DNA of 56,387 bases from Clostridia bacterium (GCA_900766585.1 CAAFVV010000001.1:1-56387), one strand, 5' to 3'. Shown: positions 46,082 to 55,107, counted from the first letter of the stretch. Translations and numbers: made by a program. The notes: generated by a model not told the origin, from the sequence alone.

Positions 46082-46330
46082 ATGGCTGAAAGAACCGAGC
46101 GCCCCATGCGCGCCGGGCGCAAGCCCCGCCGCAAGGTCTGCAGCTTCTGCGTGGACAAGGTCGAGAGCATCGACTATAAGGACGTGGCTCGTCTGCGCCG
46201 CTTCGTTTCCGAGCGTGCGAAGATCCTGCCCCGCCGTGTGACCGGCACCTGCGCCCGTCATCAGCGTGAGCTGACCGTGGCGATCAAGCGCGCCCGTCAG
46301 ATTGCGCTGCTCCCCTTTGTCTCTGACTGA
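46082..46330 (+). CDS. rpsR: 30S ribosomal protein S18
   Basis: An 82-residue small-subunit protein. A basic N terminus (RPMRAGRKPRRKVC), the phrase IDYKDVARLRRFVSERAKI and the C-terminal TGTCARHQRELTVAIKRAR are typical. The Cys residues of the zinc-binding C+ form (CSFC) are kept. A strong terminator follows. Confidence 0.98.
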   Translation: MAERTERPMRAGRKPRRKVCSFCVDKVESIDYKDVARLRRFVSERAKILPRRVTGTCARHQRELTVAIKRARQIALLPFVSD

Positions 46331-46348
46331 TTTTTCTGCATCTTGGCT

Positions 46349-46388
46349 AAGCAGATACGGACATGATCCGTATCTGCTTATTTTTTTG
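46349..46388 (+). terminator. Terminator after rpsR
   Basis: A perfect 13-bp stem (46349-46361 with 46367-46379) is followed by ATTTTTTT. Confidence 0.95.
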
Positions 46389-46560
46389 TCTCCGGCATAT
46401 TTCTGTTTTCCCTTTGCGTGACGCAGAATAGAGACAGACGAAAATGCCGCTGCGTTTGCGAAAAATGTAACCGGCGCTTGTGTTTTTTGCGGTATATCGT
46501 ATACAATAAAAAGGCAAATGCCTGACTAAGTGCAAAAGAGAAGTATAGGAGGAATGACCC

Positions 46561-47214
46561 GTGAAAAGACAACCCGTACTTATGATGATCCTGCTGCTGC
46601 TGGCAGCGGCGCTGTGCAGCTGCAGCGGCAGCACCTTGCCCGATGCGTCCGGCAGCAGCGCCGTATCCGCTCCCGACGCGGGAGTATCCGAAGAAAAAGA
46701 TGACAGCGCCCCGGCATCCGCCGGCCTGCCTGCGACGTTTGAGATCGCGGCGATCGACCCGCATTACCGGATCGCCACGCCGGATTGGTATGCCGAGGGC
46801 TACGGCTGCGGCTTCGCACTGAACGAAAAGGGGAACAAAGCATACGCCATTGTGGCGGCCTGCGGTGCCGGCGCAGAGGAGACGCCGCTGGCAGAGGCAT
46901 TTTCGGCGCTGTATAACGACACCTTCAACGGCATCCTGATGCAGAATTATCGTGCCAAATACGCAGAATTTACACCCGCGTCCACGGAGGTGAAGCTGGC
47001 GGACGGCAGTCCTGCCCTGCGCTTTGCGGATACCCAGCCTGCCGACGACTACGGCACGGTGATGAGCTGTCCGGTCTACGGCTACGGTTTCAGCCATGTG
47101 CCCTTTATCGTGGCGTATATCGTGATGGACGAGTCCGCTGCCGACGACGCCAAGCGCGCTGAGATGCAGGGCTATGTGGATGAGATGGTGAACACGGTAA
47201 CCACCGTGCAGTAA
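46561..47214 (+). CDS. Putative lipoprotein, unknown function
   Basis: A GTG start at 46561 follows AGGAGG. The 217-residue product has a signal peptide with a lipobox-like ALCSC (Cys21), a Ser/Ala/Asp-rich linker of about 40 residues, and a C-terminal domain of about 150 residues with the phrases FSALYNDTFNGILMQNY and DEMVNTVTTVQ. The layout resembles the lipoprotein at 3607-4305 (stalk plus a domain of similar size ending in a helix), but I see no clear identity. It has its own promoter region and terminator. Confidence 0.72.
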   Translation: MKRQPVLMMILLLLAAALCSCSGSTLPDASGSSAVSAPDAGVSEEKDDSAPASAGLPATFEIAAIDPHYRIATPDWYAEGYGCGFALNEKGNKAYAIVAACGAGAEETPLAEAFSALYNDTFNGILMQNYRAKYAEFTPASTEVKLADGSPALRFADTQPADDYGTVMSCPVYGYGFSHVPFIVAYIVMDESAADDAKRAEMQGYVDEMVNTVTTVQ

Positions 47215-47250
47215 GCCGCGTTCGCTGTGTCCTGAAAACCAAATGAGAGC

Positions 47251-47288
47251 AAGACCGCCTGCGTTTGTAAACACAGGCGGTCTTTTTG
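47251..47288 (+). terminator. Terminator after lipoprotein gene
   Basis: AAGACCGCCTG (47251-47261) pairs with CAGGCGGTCTT (47274-47284), with an inner GTTT/AAAC, followed by T residues. Confidence 0.9.
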
Positions 47289-47490
47289 CAGCCTGAATTT
47301 ACCCGGATGGCGCAAAAGCGGTCTTTTGCCGACAGCTTTTGCGGTCTTCGGCATCCCCTCGCGGCAAGCATCTAAAAAATTCCAATATCTTCCAAAACAA
47401 CTGCGCTTATGCGGGGAAATTGTGACAGGATCGGCCATGGCAGAGCGTGTATACTGTAGTGGACAAGCCGGAAAGGGGCGGACGGAGAAA

Positions 47491-49785
47491 ATGAAGCAGA
47501 AAGCACTGGTGAGCGGACAGGCGGTCACGGGCGCCGGAGGGCGGCTCAGACGCGAGGAGAGCGGGGCACTGCTGACCCTGCTTTGCGGATGCGTGCTGGG
47601 CTTTTTGCTGCCCCGTGCCGCCATCGGCGGCGTATGCGCGCCGTTCGGCGTCGGGCTTGCTGCCGCGGCACGGGGACGAAAGGCGCCTGCCATCGGCATT
47701 TGCACCGTGCTGGGGTATCTGACGACGTTTCCGGCGACAGAGGCGATGTGGTATGCGCTGGCGGTCATACTGACGGCGGGGCTGCGCTGGGTGACCGATG
47801 CCGTGCCGCGGCTGAAAAAGAGCCGCATATTGCCGCCGGTATTGGCAGGAGCGGCGCTTTTGCTGTCCGGCGGGCTGATCGGTGGTGCGGGAGGAGGAAA
47901 GCTGACCGGGGCGGTTCTGTGGATCGGCGGCGGAGTGCTGGCAGCGGGCTTTTGCCTGCTGTGCACTGCCGCGGCGCAGGCGGAGCGGCCGAATGAGGCG
48001 GTCGGCGTGATCTTCGCGGCTGCGTTGACCGCCGCCGCCACCGTCGAAGTGGGCGGACTGGCGCCGGGGAGGATCTTCACGCTGGTCGCTATTTTGCTTT
48101 TGTCCCGCGTCGGCGAAACGGGCGACGGGACGGTGTTTGGCGTGTTGTGCTGCCTGTTTTCGGCGCTGACCATGCCGACGCGCGTGTTTTATGCGCTGAC
48201 GTTAGCCGCCGCCGGCTGGCTCGGGGAGCGGGTGGCGCCTGCTGGGCGGCTGGCGCAGGCGATACTGCTGCTGCCGACCGGTGTGCTTTGCCATGCGCTG
48301 TCCGGCGAGGGGGAGCAGCTGCTCATCGGCGCGTATGAGGCGCTGACGGCGGGCGTGCTGCTGCTGATCGTGCCGCCCGCATGGGAGGAACGGCTGCGGG
48401 AGCGGCTTGCCGGGCGGAGCGGTGACAGGGCGGACAGCTGGCAGCTTCTGTGGCACGACCGGCTGGATCTGGCGGCGGGAACGCTGCGGGAGATGACGCA
48501 GACGGTGGAGACGGTGTCGGAAAAGCTGAGTGCGCTGACCGGACCGACCCTGTCGGATGTCTATGCCGGGCTTGCGGACAGCGTGTGCCGCCATTGCCCG
48601 AAAAAAATGCTTTGCTGGCACACCCGCGGCACGGAGACAACCGATGAGTTAAACCGCCTGACGCCCCGTCTGCGGGAGAGCGGGCGGCTTGACGCAGCGT
48701 GGCTTGGCGGCGCATTGGCGGATTGCCCCGATAAGGTGCGGCTGGCGGAAGCTGTCAGCGCGGGATATCGCGCCTATCGGGTGCGGGAGGGCGCATATGC
48801 ACGGCTGGGAGAGCTGCGGCGCGGCGTGACCGGGCAGTTTGACGAGGTCAGCGGACTTTTGGAGGAGTGGGCGGACCGCGCGCAGGAGTCGGATGCCTAT
48901 GACTGGGCGGCGGCGCGCCGTGTGCGCGAGGTCTGTCAGGGACATGGTCTGCACGGCGTGCAGGCGGACTGCCGCAGAACCGGCGGCGGGCTTGCAGTGC
49001 AGCTGTGGATCAACGGCGCGATGACGCCGGGTCGGCAGCTTTTGCGCGAGATCGGCGCGGTGTGCCGCCAGACATTTGACGAGCCGGTGACGGTGCGGAC
49101 AGAGGGACGCACCTGTGTGCGTCTGTGTCCGCCTCCGCGTTTCCGCGTGCGTATCGGTACGGCACAGCACAGCTGCGGCGGTGCGGCACTGTGCGGCGAC
49201 GCAGTGGAGCAATTTGTCGACGGAAACGGCCGCGTGACGGCGATCCTCAGCGACGGTATGGGCAGCGGCGGGCGCGCCGCCGTAGACGGCACAATGTGCG
49301 CCGTGCTGACCGAGCGGCTGCTGCTGGCAGGCTTCGGTGCGGACAGTGCGCTGAAGCTCGTGAACACGGCGCTGATGGTGCGGGCGGGCGAGGAGAGCCT
49401 GTCCACCCTGGATCTTCTCGAGGTCGATGTGTATTCCGGAGAGGTCGTCAGCCGCAAGGCGGGGGCGGCGGCATCACTGCTGCGCTCCCGCGGGCGCGTC
49501 TCGCGCATCGAGCAGACATCGCTGCCGGTCGGCATCCTCAAGGAGGTGCGCTTTGCGGAATATCGCGACCGCCTGGTTGACGGCGATGTGCTGCTGCTGG
49601 TCAGCGATGGGGTGTATCTCGGCGGCTCGGGCTGGGTGGAGGAGCTTTTGGCGGCGTACCCGGCAAAGCGTCCGCCGCAGGAGCTGGCGCAGGCCGTCGT
49701 GGCGGAGGCGCGCCGCCGGGCGCCCGCGGGCAGAGAGGACGATATAACCGCTGTGGCGGTGCAGATAGAGGAGATCCGCCGCTAG
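47491..49785 (+). CDS. spoIIE: Stage II sporulation protein E (PP2C-type phosphatase)
   Basis: A membrane-bound serine phosphatase that dephosphorylates SpoIIAA and so activates sigma-F in the forespore. The start at 47491 follows GGAG; it gives 764 residues. The N-terminal third holds about ten hydrophobic helices, the middle is a regulatory and FtsZ-interacting region with a CRHCPKKMLCW Cys cluster, and the C-terminal 200 residues are the PP2C domain (LSDGMGSGGRAA; LLLVSDGVYL; REDDITAVAVQ). A TATACT -10 lies at 47450. This gene shows the organism, or its recent ancestor, forms endospores. Confidence 0.95.
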   Translation: MKQKALVSGQAVTGAGGRLRREESGALLTLLCGCVLGFLLPRAAIGGVCAPFGVGLAAAARGRKAPAIGICTVLGYLTTFPATEAMWYALAVILTAGLRWVTDAVPRLKKSRILPPVLAGAALLLSGGLIGGAGGGKLTGAVLWIGGGVLAAGFCLLCTAAAQAERPNEAVGVIFAAALTAAATVEVGGLAPGRIFTLVAILLLSRVGETGDGTVFGVLCCLFSALTMPTRVFYALTLAAAGWLGERVAPAGRLAQAILLLPTGVLCHALSGEGEQLLIGAYEALTAGVLLLIVPPAWEERLRERLAGRSGDRADSWQLLWHDRLDLAAGTLREMTQTVETVSEKLSALTGPTLSDVYAGLADSVCRHCPKKMLCWHTRGTETTDELNRLTPRLRESGRLDAAWLGGALADCPDKVRLAEAVSAGYRAYRVREGAYARLGELRRGVTGQFDEVSGLLEEWADRAQESDAYDWAAARRVREVCQGHGLHGVQADCRRTGGGLAVQLWINGAMTPGRQLLREIGAVCRQTFDEPVTVRTEGRTCVRLCPPPRFRVRIGTAQHSCGGAALCGDAVEQFVDGNGRVTAILSDGMGSGGRAAVDGTMCAVLTERLLLAGFGADSALKLVNTALMVRAGEESLSTLDLLEVDVYSGEVVSRKAGAAASLLRSRGRVSRIEQTSLPVGILKEVRFAEYRDRLVDGDVLLLVSDGVYLGGSGWVEELLAAYPAKRPPQELAQAVVAEARRRAPAGREDDITAVAVQIEEIRR

Positions 49786-49880
49786 TCTGACCGGAAGCAT
49801 CGAAAAGTTGTCTGCACAGACATTTTTGCCGCCGTTATGCCCTGGTAAGGATTACTTTTCCGCACAGGGCTTGAACCATA

Positions 49881-49920
49881 AAAAGCCGCCCCCTGCCGGA
49901 TGCTTCCGGCAGGGGGCGGC
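49881..49920 (-). terminator. Terminator after trmB
   Basis: A perfect 16-bp GC-rich stem (49885-49900 with 49905-49920) is followed on the minus strand by five T residues. It can also stop transcription coming from spoIIE. Confidence 0.9.
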
Positions 49921-49937
49921 GCAGTGCGTTTTGGCGG

Positions 49938-50615
49938 TTATTTTGCGGGCGGGTCGGCTTCCAAACGGTAGATGGGGAAACCCTGTTCGCTGAATTTGCG
50001 CTCGTATTCCGTGACGATGTTGTCGGGGCAGTCGTCGGCGTGAAGATCGAGCGACAGATCGTGCAGCAGCCAGCCGCGGGCGGACAGCTGCTCGATCGAG
50101 AAGGCGAACAGCTGCCGGTTATCGGTCTTTTGCCACAGGGACGCCCCGGGCGCGAGCAGCTGCTCGTACAGGGCGAGGAAACGGGCGTGGGTCAGCCGGT
50201 GGGTTTTATAGCTCGCCTTGGGATAAGGGCAGGAGAAGTTCAGATATAGGCGGGACATGCTGTGTGCGGGGAGATAGCGGCGGAGATATTCCGCGCTGCA
50301 ATGCAGGAAGCGCACGTTGCGCAGCCCCGCCGCCTGCGCCTTTTCGCAGGCGGGCACGATGACATTGGCAATCTTTTCGACGGCAATGAAGTCGGTATCC
50401 GGCCGTCGCGCAGCCAACTCACAGATAAACTGTCCGCAGCCGCAGCCGACCTCCAGCTCCACAGGGGCGTTTCGGCCGAACAGAGCGGGTAAGTCGAAAA
50501 GGTCGCTGCCATCCAATGCGGCATCAAAGCGCAGATCGTCGTGGATGGGGGAGAGCAGCATGTCGCCGCAGGCGGCGAGCCGCTCCTCCAAGTGTTTCTT
50601 TTTTCGCATGCGCAT
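49938..50615 (-). CDS. trmB: tRNA (guanine-N7-)-methyltransferase
   Basis: Methylates G46 of tRNAs using SAM. The SAM-binding motif is LEVGCGCGQFICELA; the family phrases IAVEKIANVIVPAC, YLNFSCPYPKASYKTHRLTH and the C-terminal VTEYERKFSEQG are present. The Pro/Trp-rich loop reads FSCPYPK where many family members have FPDPWPK, a variant seen in some Clostridia. The 225-residue length is normal. It lies 15 bp after the gatD-like gene and may be cotranscribed. Confidence 0.93.
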   Translation of the reverse strand: MRMRKKKHLEERLAACGDMLLSPIHDDLRFDAALDGSDLFDLPALFGRNAPVELEVGCGCGQFICELAARRPDTDFIAVEKIANVIVPACEKAQAAGLRNVRFLHCSAEYLRRYLPAHSMSRLYLNFSCPYPKASYKTHRLTHARFLALYEQLLAPGASLWQKTDNRQLFAFSIEQLSARGWLLHDLSLDLHADDCPDNIVTEYERKFSEQGFPIYRLEADPPAK

Positions 50616-50630
50616 GAGGCAGCGCTCCTT

Positions 50631-51368
50631 TCAGCGGCTCTCGCAGCGGGCGGAAAGCTCCTGTACCGTGACCAGGTGTCCCGCGGCGGCGTGGGGGTCG
50701 ATCGGCCAGCTGTCGGGCAGCGGCGCCCCCTTTCGGGTGAGGATCACTTCGGCGACGGCAGTCAGCAGGGCGGGGTTTTTCATGAGCAGCGGACCGGTCA
50801 GTTCAGAGCCGAAGCCGTTTTTCTCATGCCACCCCTCGGAGCCGCCCTCCCGCTCGTTGCCGAAGCCGAGCGAAAGCAAGCTCAGCAGCGGGCTGTCCAC
50901 ACCGCTGATCTGCGTGCATTTGTTCATATAACCGACGACCGGCTCCGCACTGAGCGGCGAGGTGCCGAGCACATCGCCGACGAGACGCGTTTTGCCCTCG
51001 GTCGAGGTAAAGCCGGCGAGCGCCAGTCCCGGAACCGTTTCGCCGTCTGACAAAACAATCTCCTTTCCGAGCAGCTCCAGCGCCGTACCGGCAAACAGCA
51101 GCGGCAGACCGTCGGCAAAGGCGGCAGCAAGCGCTTCCGAAAACGGGCGGCAGGCGGCAAGCGCCGTTGTCCGTGCGCGCTCGGTGCCCGCTCCCATATA
51201 CACAAAATCGGCGTCGTCAAGCGGCAGCGTTTCGCCCGGGCGAACGGGCACGATCTCGGCCGTGTGGCCGAGCGCGGAAAACAGGCGGGTCAGAATCGAC
51301 AGGTTGGCATAGCTGCCGTAGAGATTCATCAGGTCGGGAAAAAGGTGTACAAAGCGAAATTCCATCAT
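50631..51368 (-). CDS. GatD-like type 1 glutamine amidotransferase, apparently lacking catalytic Cys and His
   Basis: A 245-residue partner of MurT in lipid II amidation by family. The N terminus (FRFVHLFPDLMNLYGSYANL) and the phrase YMGAGTERAR are typical of GatD. However, at the nucleophile elbow, where GatD reads 'CGGFQ' or similar, this protein reads LLFAGTALELLG with Ala93. Where GatD has the catalytic His in 'LHGPLLPKNP', it reads SELTGPLLMKNP with Thr191. Its length and numbering match S. aureus GatD (243 residues, Cys94, His189). It overlaps the murT-like gene by 4 bp. Glutaminase activity is therefore unlikely, unless another residue takes over. Confidence 0.85.
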   Translation of the reverse strand: MMEFRFVHLFPDLMNLYGSYANLSILTRLFSALGHTAEIVPVRPGETLPLDDADFVYMGAGTERARTTALAACRPFSEALAAAFADGLPLLFAGTALELLGKEIVLSDGETVPGLALAGFTSTEGKTRLVGDVLGTSPLSAEPVVGYMNKCTQISGVDSPLLSLLSLGFGNEREGGSEGWHEKNGFGSELTGPLLMKNPALLTAVAEVILTRKGAPLPDSWPIDPHAAAGHLVTVQELSARCESR

Positions 51369-52696
51369 CCGTCCTCCCTTTCAACCAGTGATAGCAGCTT
51401 GTCCCGATCGGAAAAGCAGGTGACGACATAAAGCAGCTCACTGCCGTCGGCAGCCAAAGCGGCAGCGGCGTCGGGAATGTGGGCGAATACGGCGATGCGC
51501 TCCGGCGGAATGGCAGTGAAGGAGAAGCGCAGCGCGAGATCCTCCGCGTAGCGGCCGCAGAGGATGATTCTGCCGACGGCGGGATCGTTGAGCAGGTCAA
51601 AATCAATGTCCCAGAGCCAGCTCGTTTCGCCGGTGAAATATTTGCGGCTGATCGCATCGACGATCACCAGCACCGTGCAGGGCGTTTGCGCCTCGCGGAT
51701 CGTGCGCAGGTTTGTGTCATAGGCGATGCTGTTTTCGTGCTTGCTGGTGAGCAGCACGCCCTTGTGCGCCCCGAGCCGGAAGTGCACAAGCCGCCCGTTT
51801 TTCAGCACATAGTGGCGGATAACGCCTGCGGCGGTCTCGCTGTCCACGCCGCACAGCCGCGCCGCCGCATAGGCGGTCAGGCTGTTGCTGATGTTGTACA
51901 CACCGGCAAACGCCAGCTCCACGCGGACGTCGCCGTCGATGGTCATCACGCCTGCGGCGGGGTCAAAATCGGTCACGGCAAAATCCGGCTTCGGCTTTTG
52001 GTGTCCGCAGCCTGTGCAGCGGTAGGCGCCCATCTGGTTATAGTGAGCATAGTCGTAGACCATCGGCGCATGGCACAGCGGGCAGTAGGCGCCGTCGTGG
52101 TAGACACCGGTGGGGGCATCCGAGGAAATGGCACACCGGTCGATGCCGAACCAGTGCACGTTGTCATTGCCAACGGCAAAGCAGGAGGAGAGCGGGTCGT
52201 CGGCGTTGAGCAGCAGCGGTGTCGGGGCGGCAAGCGCCGGACGCAGTGCGTCAAACACCCATTCGGGATGGCCGTTGCGGGTAAGCTGGTCGCGGCAGAG
52301 GTTGGTGACGACGAACAGCGTCGGGCGGAAATAGCGGAAGGTGTGGGCGGCGTAGCGCTCGTCAGATTCGAGCAGCAGCACATCCGCCGGGACGCAGCCC
52401 CTCAGCGTGGCGCTGCCGAGGATGAGCGTCGTGACGCCCTCAATCTGGTTAGAGCCTTCCTTGTTATAGACGACGCGTTTTCCGGCGGCCGTCAGGATGG
52501 CGGCGATCATCTCCACAGTGGAGGTCTTGCCGTTGGAGCCGGTGACGGCGATAACGGTTTTGGGCAGCTGCATCCGCGACAGCACGTCGGGACAGATCTT
52601 CAAAGCCAGCTTGCCGGGCAGTGAGCTGCCCCGTCCGCACAGACGGCCGACGGCGCGGCCGAGCCGACAGGCGAGTATAGCCAGAAAACGGCGCAT
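51365..52696 (-). CDS. MurT-like Mur ligase family protein
   Basis: A 443-residue ligase that with GatD converts lipid II D-glutamate to D-isoglutamine in relatives. The ATP loop is VTGSNGKTST (51-60), followed by NKEGSNQIEG and LLLESDERY. A MurT-specific Cys4 ribbon lies at C205, C208, C227, C230. The DUF1727 C-terminal domain contains TGETSWLWDIDF; the MurT residue that completes the GatD triad (Asp349 in S. aureus) should fall here, and Glu357 is found. An AAGGAG site precedes the ATG. Without an active GatD the substrate nitrogen source, or even the reaction, may differ. Confidence 0.88.
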   Translation of the reverse strand: MRRFLAILACRLGRAVGRLCGRGSSLPGKLALKICPDVLSRMQLPKTVIAVTGSNGKTSTVEMIAAILTAAGKRVVYNKEGSNQIEGVTTLILGSATLRGCVPADVLLLESDERYAAHTFRYFRPTLFVVTNLCRDQLTRNGHPEWVFDALRPALAAPTPLLLNADDPLSSCFAVGNDNVHWFGIDRCAISSDAPTGVYHDGAYCPLCHAPMVYDYAHYNQMGAYRCTGCGHQKPKPDFAVTDFDPAAGVMTIDGDVRVELAFAGVYNISNSLTAYAAARLCGVDSETAAGVIRHYVLKNGRLVHFRLGAHKGVLLTSKHENSIAYDTNLRTIREAQTPCTVLVIVDAISRKYFTGETSWLWDIDFDLLNDPAVGRIILCGRYAEDLALRFSFTAIPPERIAVFAHIPDAAAALAADGSELLYVVTCFSDRDKLLSLVEREDG

Positions 52697-52780
52697 GGCG
52701 ATCCACTCCTTAAAAACAGTATGACAAAAAAAGTATGCCCGCTTATTTCGGCGGGATAAGCGTTTTCGCGGCGAACAGCC

Positions 52781-52812
52781 GCAAAAAAGCGGAGCCGAAA
52801 TGCGGCTCCGCT
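52781..52812 (-). terminator. Terminator after nuoE-like gene
   Basis: AGCGGAGCCG (52788-52797) pairs with CGGCTCCGCT (52803-52812) and is followed on the minus strand by six T residues. The gene upstream is thus transcribed alone. Confidence 0.9.
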
Positions 52813-52824
52813 CCTTTTACGGCT

Positions 52825-53322
52825 TTAGCTGGCGTATTTCGCCAGGATCGTGTCCACATCGTCCACGGTCAGACGGCCGTAGACCTCGTCGTTGACGGTC
52901 AGCACGGGAGCCAGTCCGCAGGCGCCGATGCAGCGGCAGGCGGTCAGCGAGAAGCGGCCATCCGGCGTACATTCGTCGGCGCCGATGCCGAGACGCTCAC
53001 ACAGGCGGTCAAATACATCGCCCGAGCCCTTGACATAGCACGCGGTGCCGAGGCAGACGGAGATGTTGTACTGTCCCTTCGGCGACAGAGAGAACTGCGC
53101 ATAGAAAGTTGCCACACCGTAAACCTTTTCAAGCGGCACGCCCATGCCATCGGCAATGCGCTCCTGCACCTCCATGGGCAGATAGCCATAGATGTCCTGC
53201 GCCTGCTGCATAACGCCCATCAGGCGGCTGGGATCATGGCGGTTCTTTTCAATGACTTCCTGCAGGCGGGCAGCCTGTTCCGGGGTATCGTTAAAAGGGA
53301 GCTTGCTGGCTTTCTTCTTCAT
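52825..53322 (-). CDS. NuoE-like [2Fe-2S] thioredoxin-fold protein
   Basis: A 165-residue protein of the NADH dehydrogenase 24-kDa/NuoE family. The four cluster ligands are C90 and C95 (CLGTAC) and C131 and C135 (CIGAC). The helical N-terminal domain (PEQAARLQEVIEKNR; YGYLPMEVQERIA) is complete. In Clostridia this subunit normally sits with a NuoF-like subunit and an [FeFe]-hydrogenase for bifurcation, but no such gene is adjacent and a terminator follows at once. It may act with partners elsewhere. An AAGGAGG site precedes the ATG. Confidence 0.93.
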   Translation of the reverse strand: MKKKASKLPFNDTPEQAARLQEVIEKNRHDPSRLMGVMQQAQDIYGYLPMEVQERIADGMGVPLEKVYGVATFYAQFSLSPKGQYNISVCLGTACYVKGSGDVFDRLCERLGIGADECTPDGRFSLTACRCIGACGLAPVLTVNDEVYGRLTVDDVDTILAKYAS

Positions 53323-53467
53323 AACGGGTGTGGCCTCCTTGAATTTATGTCTCAGGGAAAATTCAAAATGGGGAATTCTGCTCTATTATAGCAGACTGTA
53401 CGAAAAAAATCCAGTCCCCAAAAGCAAAAAAGCGCGATATTATGAAAGAAAATACAAAATATGCCGC

Positions 53468-53953
53468 TTATTCGTCGGCGGCGGGCTTTTCCTCGCTGCG
53501 GGCGGGGGTGCGCAGCACCTGACGTGCCTGACGCACTTCTCCGATACGGGCGGCGAGCGCCTCTTCCGTGCGGCGCAGCACATCCTCGGCAAAATCATTG
53601 GCGCCGCGGCGCATTTCCCGCGCCTTTTGCTGCGACTGCGACAAAAGCTCGTTCGCAGCGGTCTGTGCCTGCTTGAAAATCTCTTCTTCCGATACCATCC
53701 GGTTGGCGCGTTCCTCCGCTTTGCGGATGATCGCCTCTGCCTCCTTGTGTGCGGTGGCAATGATATCGGCGCGGTCAGCGACAATCGCCTTGGCCTGCCG
53801 GACCTCGGAGGGGAGATTGGCGCGCACGTCGTCAATCTTGCTCCGCAGCCAGTCGGCGGCGATTGCGCATTTGCCGCCGGTCAGCGGCAGACTCCATGCT
53901 TTGTCGATCTCATCGTCGATCTCATCCAGTAATTCCTCAATATTCGCCGTCAT
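53468..53953 (-). CDS. Coiled-coil protein of unknown function
   Basis: A 161-residue acidic, Ala/Glu/Arg-rich soluble protein. Residues about 45-140 are almost entirely helical (AHKEAEAIIRKAEERANRMV) and resemble V-type ATPase stalk subunits or DivIVA-like coiled coils. A similar gene often follows coaD in Clostridia, where it is usually annotated only as ATPase-like. It overlaps coaD by 4 bp, in an operon rsmD-coaD-this gene. The function is not known to me. Confidence 0.75.
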   Translation of the reverse strand: MTANIEELLDEIDDEIDKAWSLPLTGGKCAIAADWLRSKIDDVRANLPSEVRQAKAIVADRADIIATAHKEAEAIIRKAEERANRMVSEEEIFKQAQTAANELLSQSQQKAREMRRGANDFAEDVLRRTEEALAARIGEVRQARQVLRTPARSEEKPAADE

Positions 53954-54441
53954 CGGGCAGCATCCTTTCTGATTTTTTTTACGATCTCCGGCAGTATCGC
54001 CGCCGGGACAAGGCTTTCGATATCCGCGCCCAGTGTGGCCAATTGCTTGACCAGACTGGAGGAAACATACATATGCTCCGCCGTCGTGGTGAGAAACACG
54101 GTCTCGACATCGGGATTTAAGTGGCGGTTTGTGAGCGCCATCTGGAATTCATATTCAAAATCGGACATGGCGCGCAGTCCCTTGACGACGGCACACGCCT
54201 GTTTTTCGCGGGCGTAATCCGCGAGCAGGCCGTCAAAAATATCCACCTCGACGCGGGGCATATCCGCCGTGACGCGGCGGATCATATCCGCCCGTTCCTC
54301 GCGGGTGAACAGCGGGGTCTTGGCATAATTGGTCATCACGACCACGATGACCCGGTCAAAGAGACCGGAAGCGCGGCGGATGATATCTAAATGTCCGAGC
54401 GTGACCGGATCAAAGCTGCCCGGGCAAATGGCAGTCCGCAT
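53950..54441 (-). CDS. coaD: Phosphopantetheine adenylyltransferase
   Basis: Catalyses the penultimate step of coenzyme A synthesis, joining ATP and 4'-phosphopantetheine. The 163-residue product begins with the nucleotidyltransferase motif AICPGSFDPVTLGHLDII and carries VVKGLRAMSDFEYEFQMA and the late ISS-like YVSSSLVKQLA. It lies 3 bp after rsmD and overlaps the next gene by 4 bp. Confidence 0.97.
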   Translation of the reverse strand: MRTAICPGSFDPVTLGHLDIIRRASGLFDRVIVVVMTNYAKTPLFTREERADMIRRVTADMPRVEVDIFDGLLADYAREKQACAVVKGLRAMSDFEYEFQMALTNRHLNPDVETVFLTTTAEHMYVSSSLVKQLATLGADIESLVPAAILPEIVKKIRKDAAR

Positions 54442-54444
54442 CGG

Positions 54445-54987
54445 TTATTCCTCCATCCGATATTTATACAGGCTGACGCGGCCGTAACGGTACTGCTTTT
54501 CCAGAACGAGCGCACCGATTTGCTCGGGCAGCGCGGTTTTGGCATCGCATTCCGCCATCACGATCGCCCCGGTCTCCAGATACGGGACAACCGCCGTCAG
54601 AGCGGGAAGCAGGCAGTCCGAAGCATAGGGCGGATCGAGAAAGACCAGCCCGAAGCGGTCCTTCGGGTGGGCGAGATAGCCGAGCGCGTCGGTGCAGAGC
54701 ACCTGCGACTGCGGAAAGAAGCCCGCGGCGCGGAGATTTTTCTGCACCACGGCGGCAGCTGAAGCATTGCGGTCGACAAATACCGCGCCGGAGGCGCCGC
54801 GGCTGAGCGCTTCGATGCCGAGCTGTCCCGAGCCCGCAAACAGATCCAGCACGCGCCGTCCCTCAATATCAAACTGGATGGCGCTGAACAGCGCCTCCTT
54901 CACCCGTTCGGCAGTCGGGCGGGTGATGTCGTCGCCGGGCAGCGTTTCGAGACGCTTGCCGCGGGCGGAGCCGGTGATGACGCGCAT
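54445..54987 (-). CDS. rsmD: 16S rRNA (guanine(966)-N2)-methyltransferase
   Basis: Methylates G966 of 16S rRNA using SAM. The 180-residue product starts MRVITGSARGKRL, has the SAM motif VLDLFAGSGQLGIEALSRGA and the catalytic LVFLDPPYAS (DPPY). An AGGAGG site precedes the ATG. It is first in the rsmD-coaD-coiled-coil operon, the usual clostridial order. Confidence 0.95.
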   Translation of the reverse strand: MRVITGSARGKRLETLPGDDITRPTAERVKEALFSAIQFDIEGRRVLDLFAGSGQLGIEALSRGASGAVFVDRNASAAAVVQKNLRAAGFFPQSQVLCTDALGYLAHPKDRFGLVFLDPPYASDCLLPALTAVVPYLETGAIVMAECDAKTALPEQIGALVLEKQYRYGRVSLYKYRMEE

Positions 54988-55033
54988 GGACGGTTCCTCC
55001 TTCGGGAAACGGGGATCAATAGCAGTTTAAACT

Positions 55034-55062
55034 ATTATCCCACGAACAGTCCCGCCTGTCAA
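55034..55062 (-). promoter_or_regulatory. Promoter of rsmD-coaD operon
   Basis: On the minus strand TTGACA (55062-55057) and GATAAT (55039-55034) are 17 bp apart. Confidence 0.75.
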
Positions 55063-55107
55063 GGGTTATCGGCAAGGCTTTTGACACTTTTTGCGTATTC
55101 TGTTTAT

